Source: Promethearchaeota archaeon
Lineage (GTDB): Archaea; Asgardarchaeota; Lokiarchaeia; Sigynarchaeales; SOKP01
Direction: 5' to 3'
Length of the DNA: 6,738 nucleotides
Assembly: GCA_016839425.1 (NCBI GenBank)
Contig: JAEOUI010000165.1
Location: 1 to 6,738 of the forward strand
Below are positions 1 through 5,456 of the stretch, in pieces. The position numbers and the translations under genes are program-made. Each line of letters starts with the position of its first letter. Position 1 is the stretch's first letter. Under the pieces are notes generated by a model. The model searched no databases and was not told the origin of the DNA. It saw nothing but the letters and a program-made list of their open reading frames with translations.

Positions 1-242
<242 letters not shown>

Positions 243-290
243 ATTACATTGAAGCGTCGCAAAAAGCTTGTCGCAACTAATTTTGGAATT

Positions 291-303
291 CTCTTTATAT
301 AGG
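291..303 (-). promoter_or_regulatory. TATA-like box, proximal rRNA promoter candidate
   Basis: On the minus strand CCTATATAAAGAG lies about 55 nt before the 16S 5' end. A TATA box centred here would start transcription near position 271, giving a ~30-nt leader. It could also simply be AT-rich leader sequence of a transcript started further upstream. Confidence 0.4.
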
Positions 304-351
304 AGATTACTAAACCTTCTTCAGTTATAGCATTATACTACAACTACATTT

Positions 352-400
352 TTTATACCGCACCAATGAACCAACTCTTCATATAACGGTTTATACCGCA
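352..400 (-). promoter_or_regulatory. Two copies of an 11-bp TATA element upstream of 16S rRNA
   Basis: The minus-strand element TGCGGTATAAA occurs exactly at 362-352 and again at 400-390, a spacing of 38 bp. Each contains a TATA core preceded by the same five bases, TGCGG, where the TFB recognition element would lie. Repeated promoters in front of rRNA genes are known in other archaea, such as halophiles. Predicted starts are near 331 and 369. This is inferred from sequence only, but the exact repeat of core plus flank argues against chance AT-richness. Confidence 0.5.
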
Positions 401-510
401 ATCCAAGCGTACACCGGTAGAGGTGCGATTTGTCGTAATTAAATAAAGGAACACTTCATTATAAATTTTTCTATATTGACTAGAAGAGAAATTGAGGTCA
501 ATTTTTTCGT

Positions 511-521
511 AGTTTAAAAAT
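511..521 (+). promoter_or_regulatory. TATA-like box for the Roadblock-GTPase operon
   Basis: AGTTTAAAAAT lies about 55 nt before the ATG at 572. With the usual 24-26 nt spacing, transcription would start near 541 and leave a ~30-nt leader. No Shine-Dalgarno sequence is visible before 572. AT-rich surroundings make this a weak call. Confidence 0.3.
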
Positions 522-571
522 CCAGATAGAAATAATTTTACAATGGTATACAAACAACTTCCGTCAATAAA

Positions 572-1573
572 ATGCAACTTAAAGATAAAATACAAATTCA
601 TTTAGATCAGATAAAACAATTAAAAGGCGTTGAAAACGCAGTTTTGATCCAGCGGGACGGCAATCCCATACAATCTACTGGAGTTTGGTTTTCTAAAGAT
701 GAAATATTTAATATTAGTGCTGCAACAAGCGCAATTTTTAATGTAGGAATCCATCTCCATCCAAATAAATTGAGATATATCTTAATTGAAGGGAAAAAAG
801 CAAAAATATTGATTGCTCCCTTAAACAATCCCTTGCATTATTCTCTGAATAAGATATTAGAACAACAAGGAATCATCGAAAAAAACGATGAATTTTTTAT
901 CGCAATTACTGCCTTGCCAGATGTAAACTTAGGAGGAATTTTTTTACAAACAAACGAATGTTTAAGAAAAATTAAATCAACCCTAATCACTTCAGGAGAA
1001 TCTTTCAAACCACCTTTGATTGAATACAACAAGCAAAAAATTAGCACAATAATTAATAGTTTCAATATAAAAGATGAAACTAATCAAAAATTTCGAATAT
1101 CATCACAATCAATGATTTTTTCAGAAGAATTATCCCTAAATACTAATAAAGCATTAAAGGACTTTTCAAAAACAATACCAGATCTTAAATATGCCTTCAT
1201 TACAATCGAGGGTGGATTTATCTTATCTAGTTTGTTAAAAGAAGGATCGTGTAATAATATTAGGTTGGATAACATTTCTGCAATGAGTTATTCCCTCTTA
1301 GACACGGCAAATAGGTGTGCATGGTTATTGAAGAAAATGAATGCAGATAACATTCTTTTAGATTGTGATCATTCATTTCAATTCATACAACGACTTGAAA
1401 AATCAATATTTAGTGCAGAAATCATTAAAGCGCGACAAAAATTAGGACTCCTCCGTTTAATATTACCACAATTTTCCAGTCGAATTAATAAATTAGTCTT
1501 AAATGCCACAAAGGTGGAAGAGCAGAGATTTTTCGATGTAAAAAAGCTTTTGGGTAAATTAATTATCAAATAA
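572..1573 (+). CDS. Tandem Roadblock/LC7 domain protein (MglB-like regulator candidate)
   Basis: The 333-residue protein holds two Roadblock/LC7 folds. The first spans about residues 10-137: LKGVENAVLIQRDG opens it, then the helix around AATSAIFNVGI, the strands ILIEGKKAKILIAPL, and the closing NLGGIFLQTNECLRKI. The second spans about 190-310, from IPDLKYAFITIEGGFILSS through DNISAMSYSLLDTANRC to LGLLRLILPQFSSRI. The first domain carries roughly 20 extra residues (84-107) before its last strands. Roadblock proteins dimerise and act on small GTPases; bacterial MglB activates MglA, and eukaryotic relatives sit in Ragulator and dynein complexes. A double domain could work as a built-in dimer. 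No signal peptide or membrane segment is seen, so it is probably cytosolic. It is the first gene of an operon ending with an MglA-like GTPase, the likely partner. Domain identity is firm; the GAP or GEF role is inference. Confidence 0.85.
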   Translation: MQLKDKIQIHLDQIKQLKGVENAVLIQRDGNPIQSTGVWFSKDEIFNISAATSAIFNVGIHLHPNKLRYILIEGKKAKILIAPLNNPLHYSLNKILEQQGIIEKNDEFFIAITALPDVNLGGIFLQTNECLRKIKSTLITSGESFKPPLIEYNKQKISTIINSFNIKDETNQKFRISSQSMIFSEELSLNTNKALKDFSKTIPDLKYAFITIEGGFILSSLLKEGSCNNIRLDNISAMSYSLLDTANRCAWLLKKMNADNILLDCDHSFQFIQRLEKSIFSAEIIKARQKLGLLRLILPQFSSRINKLVLNATKVEEQRFFDVKKLLGKLIIK

Positions 1574-1580
1574 GAGGATA

Positions 1581-2510
1581 ATGAATAAAATGACCTTCTT
1601 TGAAATTTCGGAAAGGCTTAAAAAAAAACAAGCAGCCTTAATAATATATTGTATTTTAGACAGAATCCCTATAATTGTTTTTGGACAAGACCAAGAAAAT
1701 ATTAATAATATTTTAATTGAACTTTCAGATCTCGTGCATTTCAGGAGAGAATTTGTTTTCCATACCGATTTTATGCTTAAAGAAGAATATGATAATTTGA
1801 TACAAAACGAAGAAGAGGATTTTAATATTAAAAGAATGATTATAAGAAGTCCATGCGATGTAACCATTAAAGCATTTAACATGTTTGACAACTTTAATGG
1901 GTGGATACTTGGTATGATTATTCCGAAAATCGATAAAGAATATAATCATATTTTAGATTCTATTCAAACCAAAATGAAAGTATTCTTAGCAATATCATTA
2001 GGACCATTTTCAATCTCTCTAGATCTCCTCGGGAATGATAAAAAATCTCTTAATCTCACCTTTGAAAGAGAGATACTTCAAAAGGTTAACCAAGATACTG
2101 ATAATTCAATATCTCGAATGAAGAGAGTTCTTTCAGATAAAATAAAGATACAAAAATTAGATGAAGATTTGATGGATATGGTTCTCAATTTTCAAGCAGA
2201 AAAGAGTGAAATAAAGAAAAATATTTTTAATACGGAAGTTCAAAACTTTTATATGGGTTCAAAAAGAGCATTTTTTATTTTATCAAGATTGGGCTTATTA
2301 TCGAATTTAAATATAAGCGCAAATATTGGAAGCAAGACTTTGTTAAGCACAATTGACTATGATCAAGTTTCAAATATTAAAATCATTTCTGCTCCTTTAG
2401 AAAGAATCCTTTCGTTTATCAAAAAAGAGTGGGGTGAAGATTTTTCAAATTTAGTTCAAATAGATAAAAAAATCGATTTAGGAAATAAAATTCAAAGTTT
2501 ATGGGGTTAA
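1581..2510 (+). CDS. Uncharacterised protein between Roadblock and GTPase genes
   Basis: I do not recognise this 309-residue protein. Residues about 15-45 read like an alternating strand-helix unit (ALIIYCILDRIPIIVFG, then ENINNILIELSDL). An RREFVFHTDF segment follows, then an acidic stretch (QNEEEDFN, around 76-83) before IKRMIIRSPCDV. No P-loop, zinc-binding cysteines, signal peptide or membrane helix is seen. Residues about 175-220 are highly charged and probably helical. The part from about 226 (YMGSKRAFFILSRLGLL) could be a small helical or winged-helix unit, which is a guess. GAGGA at 1574-1578 sits only 2 nt before the ATG at 1581 but 11 nt before an in-frame ATG at 1590, so the true start may be 1590. 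It lies 7 nt after the Roadblock gene and overlaps the GTPase gene, so all three are probably made together and may form one complex. Confidence 0.8.
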   Translation: MNKMTFFEISERLKKKQAALIIYCILDRIPIIVFGQDQENINNILIELSDLVHFRREFVFHTDFMLKEEYDNLIQNEEEDFNIKRMIIRSPCDVTIKAFNMFDNFNGWILGMIIPKIDKEYNHILDSIQTKMKVFLAISLGPFSISLDLLGNDKKSLNLTFEREILQKVNQDTDNSISRMKRVLSDKIKIQKLDEDLMDMVLNFQAEKSEIKKNIFNTEVQNFYMGSKRAFFILSRLGLLSNLNISANIGSKTLLSTIDYDQVSNIKIISAPLERILSFIKKEWGEDFSNLVQIDKKIDLGNKIQSLWG

Positions 2511-3094
2511 AGATGATTATTGACTATAATGAAAAAACTATTTTTATAAAGATTGTATATTACGGGCCCGCAATGTCAGGCAAAACAACATCACTAAAAT
2601 TTCTATTTTCTCATTATGGAAAAGACGAATATATTGAATCAATAGAAAACAGCGTTGGAAGAACCCTTTTTTTTGATTTTGGGACCTTAACTTTTAAGGG
2701 TAATAACTGGGATGTTAAGTTCTTGCTATATTCTGCGACTGGACAAGATTTTTATGCAACCACGCGTCCTGCAACTTTAAAAGGAGTTGACGGAATTATT
2801 TTTGTTCTCGATGGACAATTGAAACATAAAAAACGAAACAGCAAAAGTTGGTATGAACTAGAAGAATATTTTGGAGAATTTTTATATGAAATTCCGATAA
2901 TAATTGCTTTAAACAAATATGATCTGGAAGATGTAAAAACAATAGAATACAACACCCTTATAGACTTTATTGATAGGGATCGTTTTAAAAATATTCATAT
3001 TAATAAAACTATCGCCTTAACGGGATGTGGAATACTTGAATCCTTTCAAATGATAGTTTCATTGATATTTCCTCAACTAGAAGTGAAAATATGA
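2501..3094 (+). CDS. MglA-like small GTPase
   Basis: A 197-residue Ras-superfamily G domain. The P-loop GPAMSGKTT is at 22-30, the G3-like SATGQ at 78-82, NKYD (guanine specificity) at 138-141, and a G5-like ALTGCG at 172-177. GRTLFFDF (53-60), the G3 motif lacking the usual aspartate, and TLKGVDGIIFVLD are typical of MglA. By alignment with Thermus MglA, Arg54, Asp59 and Gln82 match the intrinsic arginine finger, the magnesium-site aspartate and the catalytic glutamine, so hydrolysis should be possible. No lipidation motif is seen. The start is uncertain: ATG 2501 overlaps the previous gene by 10 nt, while ATG 2513 sits just after its stop and would begin MIIDYNEK. It is third in the operon; the tandem Roadblock protein is the expected regulator. 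The cellular role is unknown; bacterial MglA sets cell polarity. Confidence 0.92.
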   Translation: MGLKMIIDYNEKTIFIKIVYYGPAMSGKTTSLKFLFSHYGKDEYIESIENSVGRTLFFDFGTLTFKGNNWDVKFLLYSATGQDFYATTRPATLKGVDGIIFVLDGQLKHKKRNSKSWYELEEYFGEFLYEIPIIIALNKYDLEDVKTIEYNTLIDFIDRDRFKNIHINKTIALTGCGILESFQMIVSLIFPQLEVKI

Positions 3095-3160
3095 CAATAG
3101 GTTTTTAGAAATAGGGGATAATGAAAGTAAAAACATTAAATTAAGAAAAACAGTATATGC

Positions 3161-3346
3161 TTAATTCAACTTTAGGTACATATTTTTAGATACACGCTTA
3201 ATATTGCCGTCTTTGTAAAATTGTTTAAGCATATTTCTAGCCTCACGTACTTCCTTTGCATCCATTCTAAGAACTTCCATTAGCTGAAATATTGAAAATT
3301 GAGATGGTAACCTATCTTTAACATTTTTATATTGTCCCAATATCAT
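3161..3346 (-). CDS. Small winged-helix-like protein
   Basis: A 61-residue protein read from ATG 3346; a GTG at 3349 would add one residue. The pattern of a first helix (FSIFQLMEVLRM), a second helix (AKEVREARNMLKQFYKDG) and a closing strand pair (NIKRVSKNMYLKLN) fits a minimal winged helix-turn-helix. Small DNA-binding proteins of this shape are common in archaea. A TATA-like CTATATATAATAA (3359-3371) lies only about 20 nt before the start codon, rather close for a leaderless start. The gene converges with the upstream GTPase operon, 66 bp apart. A DNA-binding role is inferred from the pattern alone; a chance reading frame is possible but the helix-wing order argues against it. Confidence 0.55.
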   Translation of the reverse strand: MILGQYKNVKDRLPSQFSIFQLMEVLRMDAKEVREARNMLKQFYKDGNIKRVSKNMYLKLN

Positions 3347-3349
3347 CAC

Positions 3350-3622
3350 TCAATAAATTATTATATATAGGAAAAAGGGTCATGTTTAATATGATTTTCG
3401 ATTATGTTTAAAATTCAAATCTTTTATAATAAAAAAAAACATAAATTAGTTCTTCCTTAATATTATATTCATTTAGATTAGGTTCTAATACTCCTATGAG
3501 CGTAACCAGACAAGGATGACTTACGATTGTAAGAATGAATAATTATAGTTACTGTGAGGATTAGACAAACCTGATTTAAAAACCTTCCAAGTTGGTTTTT
3601 TAAACGATAAATCGAATCTAAA
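3350..3622. other. Intergenic region with a GC-richer structured island
   Basis: No protein-coding frame is convincing here. Bases 3372-3480 are AT-rich with an A9 run and a few TATA-like stretches. Bases about 3491-3575 are visibly richer in G and C and contain nested inverted repeats: GTAAC (3502-3506) with GTTAC (3548-3552), enclosing the hairpin CTTAC-GATT-GTAAG (3520-3533). In an AT-rich archaeal genome such islands often mark small RNAs. A D-box-like CTGA (3571-3574) and a C-box-like AGGATGA (3513-3519) are present, but the box spacing does not fit a normal C/D guide RNA. The right end holds a terminator-like hairpin listed separately. Confidence 0.35.
3575..3604 (-). terminator. Hairpin terminator candidate after the first minus-strand GTPase gene
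   Basis: The inverted repeat TTTAAAAACC (3575-3584) and GGTTTTTTAAA (3594-3604) forms a 10-bp stem with one bulged base and a 9-nt loop. On the minus strand it starts 19 nt after the GTPase stop codon and ends in a GGTTTTTAAA arm, giving the U-rich transcript end favoured by archaeal termination. The near-symmetry means it could also serve the other strand. Confidence 0.5.
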
Positions 3623-4300
3623 TTATTTAGTAGTTTCCTTTAAAAAAGTATCGTCAATTGGAGCTGAACCGTTTCCATATATTTGATATAAACCTGTCCG
3701 CCTTGTACATTCGTTAAAACTTCTAAAGACGTCCTTCTCTTGATCCCATAAAGCACAAGTTTCGTATATTATTGGATTCCAAACAGAAAGCTTGTCTGAG
3801 GTATCATACCAAAGTTTTTCATCTATTAAAACTTGCTTAAAATCTTGCGAGCTTATTACTTCGTTTAGATCCTGTTTATTCAACATTACCAAAAATGGGA
3901 TTTCCGTGATTAGTTTACCTCTAGTTATATTTTTTAATTCCCTTAAAGATTCAATATTATCTTCAAAAAAATTAGTTTGAGAATCTACAACGAAGATTAC
4001 TCCATCAGTACCCTTAAATATCTTCTTTCTTAGAGGTGAAAAACGACTTTGTCCAGCCACGGTATAAACATGATAAAAAACTTTCTCAGATTTTTTTGAT
4101 TGAAAAATCCCCCTATCAAAATATAGGGTGGAACCACTTGCCATAGATATTTTCGTTAAATTGCCTGTAGGTCGCACTTCCTTATCTTGTTCTTTTGTTA
4201 ATCTATGGAGGGTATCAACAATCGTTGTCTTGCCTGAACCACCCATTCCCCAATATAAAATCTTTATATAGACTTTATGATCTGTTGTAAATCGGACCAT
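3623..4300 (-). CDS. MglA/Arf-like small GTPase, duplicate copy 1
   Basis: A 225-residue G-domain protein: P-loop GMGGSGKTT at 18-26, TVAGQ at 80-84 in the G3 position, NKQD at 141-144, and a G5-like TCAL at 181-184. KIFKGTDGVIFVVDSQ and the aspartate-less G3 place it in the MglA-type branch. In GSTLYFDRG (56-64) a serine (57) stands where MglA and the plus-strand GTPase of this window have the intrinsic arginine; Asp62 and Gln84 remain. The C-terminus runs about 20 residues past the shared region and has no prenylation cysteine. It matches the gene at 4502-5134 at 164 of the first 202 residues by hand count. The shared MVRFT start supports ATG 4300, which has a proper Shine-Dalgarno. No Roadblock gene is adjacent; the partner and process are unknown. 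Confidence 0.93.
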   Translation of the reverse strand: MVRFTTDHKVYIKILYWGMGGSGKTTIVDTLHRLTKEQDKEVRPTGNLTKISMASGSTLYFDRGIFQSKKSEKVFYHVYTVAGQSRFSPLRKKIFKGTDGVIFVVDSQTNFFEDNIESLRELKNITRGKLITEIPFLVMLNKQDLNEVISSQDFKQVLIDEKLWYDTSDKLSVWNPIIYETCALWDQEKDVFRSFNECTRRTGLYQIYGNGSAPIDDTFLKETTK

Positions 4301-4308
4301 AGATAATT

Positions 4309-4313
4309 TCTCC
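4309..4313 (-). promoter_or_regulatory. Shine-Dalgarno site of GTPase copy 1
   Basis: On the minus strand AAAGGAGAAATTATCTATG places GGAGA 8 nt before ATG 4300. This fixes the start and shows that this gene is translated from a leadered mRNA, unlike its duplicate. Confidence 0.65.
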
Positions 4314-4359
4314 TTTTCTTAGCATGCAAGTTATTGATTTATGAGTTGATATCGAAATC

Positions 4360-4375
4360 TTAATTTATAAATTAA
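4360..4375 (-). promoter_or_regulatory. Perfect 16-bp palindrome over the TATA box of GTPase copy 1
   Basis: TTAATTTATAAATTAA is a perfect palindrome whose centre, TTTATAAA, is a good archaeal TATA box. With normal spacing, transcription would start near 4342 and leave a ~40-nt leader that contains the Shine-Dalgarno site. A dimeric regulator could bind here, but AT-only palindromes also arise by chance in such DNA. Confidence 0.4.
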
Positions 4376-4488
4376 TATCAGTAAGGATTATTAAAGATAT
4401 TTTTTTCTGTTAATAGAATTATAATATTTAAGAATATTAAAAAATAATGAAATGAAAGCCTTTTTCTAATGCAAGATAATTTTCGATA

Positions 4489-4496
4489 AAAAAAAT
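4489..4496 (-). terminator. T8 tract after GTPase copy 2
   Basis: On the minus strand eight consecutive T residues begin 5 nt after the stop codon region at 4502. Oligo-T alone is enough to stop many archaeal RNA polymerases. No strong hairpin accompanies it. Confidence 0.45.
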
Positions 4497-4501
4497 CCAA
4501 G

Positions 4502-5134
4502 CTACAATCGATTAATATTAGACATTACTGTTCTTCTTGCACATTCAGAAAAACTACGATAAATGTCTTTTTGGAGGTTATATAATGCACATGTCTCATA
4601 TATTATCGGATTTGAAAGATGCAATTCATTTTCGGGATCGTGCCATAATTTTTCATCTTTTAATACTTGTTTAAAATCTTCCTCCTTAATAACATTATCA
4701 AGATCTTGCTTATTTAACATTACAATAAAGGGAATTTCTTTAATCAACGCCCCTCTTGCAATAGTTTTGAGTTCTCTTAAAGAGTCAATATTATCTTCAA
4801 ATAGATGAGTTTGAGAATCTACGACGAAAATCACCCCGTCAGTACCTTTAAATATCTTTTTTCTTAGTAGCGAGAAACGACTCTGCCCCGCTACGGTATA
4901 AACATGATAAAACACTTTATTTTGTTTAGTAGATTGAAAGATGCCTCTATCAAAGTATAGTGTTGATCCGCTTTCCATTGAGATTTTTGTAAGTTCTCCT
5001 GTAGGCCGAATTTCTTTATCTTGTTCTTTCGTTAATCTATGAAGGGTGTCAACAATCGTCGTCTTGCCCGAACCACCCATTCCCCAGTATAGTATCTTTA
5101 TGTAAACTTTGTGATCTGATGTAAATCGAACCAT
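4502..5134 (-). CDS. MglA/Arf-like small GTPase, duplicate copy 2
   Basis: A 210-residue G-domain protein with P-loop GMGGSGKTT (18-26), TVAGQ (80-84), NKQD (141-144) and TCAL (181-184). It is the tandem duplicate of the gene at 3623-4300. The first 41 residues differ at one position only; changes cluster at about 145-175, the region between the G4 and G5 motifs, and after residue 202, where this copy ends quickly in VMSNINRL. Like its twin it has serine at the MglA intrinsic-arginine position (57) and keeps Gln84. No Shine-Dalgarno precedes ATG 5134, and a TATA-like box 24 nt upstream suggests a leaderless mRNA, so the two copies are probably expressed differently. The function is unknown; the P-loop, G4 and G5 motifs being intact argues for a working GTP-binding switch. 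Confidence 0.93.
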   Translation of the reverse strand: MVRFTSDHKVYIKILYWGMGGSGKTTIVDTLHRLTKEQDKEIRPTGELTKISMESGSTLYFDRGIFQSTKQNKVFYHVYTVAGQSRFSLLRKKIFKGTDGVIFVVDSQTHLFEDNIDSLRELKTIARGALIKEIPFIVMLNKQDLDNVIKEEDFKQVLKDEKLWHDPENELHLSNPIIYETCALYNLQKDIYRSFSECARRTVMSNINRL

Positions 5135-5456
5135 TATTCAATACCAAAAAATATTATTTAAAATTATAATTTTCAAGATTGACTTACAATGTTATTTTAT
5201 CAATGCATTCACATTTAAATATTATTGTTTCAATTAAAACTATAATAAAATCTTTATACTTAATTTGAATGAGTATTTCAAATTATAACTAATTATAATA
5301 GCTAGGTTTTTTCTTCCACTTACCTCCCTCTCCATCTCAAGCAATTTACTTCTTTTAAATAATAAAAGGTAACCACCTAAAAGAACAAAATTTAAGCGTA
5401 TTTGAATTAAATTGCGAAATCAAGAAATGTAGTAACTAAAATCTTGAGATACAGTC
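5135..5456. other. Divergent intergenic region between GTPase copy 2 and TFB
   Basis: This 322-nt stretch has no credible gene. Its left third holds the GTPase promoter. Bases about 5306-5338 form a pyrimidine-rich tract on the plus strand (TTTTTTCTTCC, then CCTCCCTCTCC) that stands out from the AT-rich background; on the minus strand it reads as GGGAGGT, a strong Shine-Dalgarno look-alike, but only frames of about 30 codons or less follow. A small inverted repeat, AGGT-AACC-ACCT, lies at 5367-5378. TATA-like AAAATTTAAG (5387-5396) or TTGAATTAAATT (5402-5413) could drive the TFB gene. No Shine-Dalgarno precedes ATG 5457. Confidence 0.4.
5153..5163 (-). promoter_or_regulatory. TATA-like box of GTPase copy 2 (leaderless start)
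   Basis: On the minus strand TTTTAAATAAT is centred about 24 nt before ATG 5134, so transcription should begin at or next to the start codon. The absence of any GGAG-like sequence before the ATG fits a leaderless message. Confidence 0.45.

Noticed and set aside
353..601. 82-codon minus-strand frame between the rRNA and Roadblock genes
   Set aside because: It overlaps the start of the Roadblock gene and the repeated promoter elements, has no recognisable domain, and its composition is typical of AT-rich chance frames.
607..1949. Several minus-strand frames of 63-110 codons opposite the Roadblock and unknown genes
   Set aside because: They lie antisense to well-supported genes, lack initiation signals and show no domain pattern.
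3513..3574. C/D box guide RNA with AGGATGA and CTGA boxes
   Set aside because: The C box has a mismatch, inner boxes overlap and the first guide interval is about 30 nt and contains a hairpin, so it does not fit the compact archaeal form. It is kept only as part of a general small-RNA candidate.
3792..4808. Plus-strand frames opposite both duplicated GTPase genes
   Set aside because: They occur at matching places in the two copies only because the genes are duplicates; the minus-strand frames carry the complete G motifs.
3623..5134. C-terminal lipid anchor on the duplicated GTPases
   Set aside because: The tails end in LKETTK and SNINRL; no CaaX-like or terminal cysteine motif is present.
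5246..5336. About 31-codon minus-strand frame from an ATG next to the GGGAGGT sequence
   Set aside because: The GGGAGGT lies inside the frame, not before its start, the frame is short, and there is no recognisable pattern.
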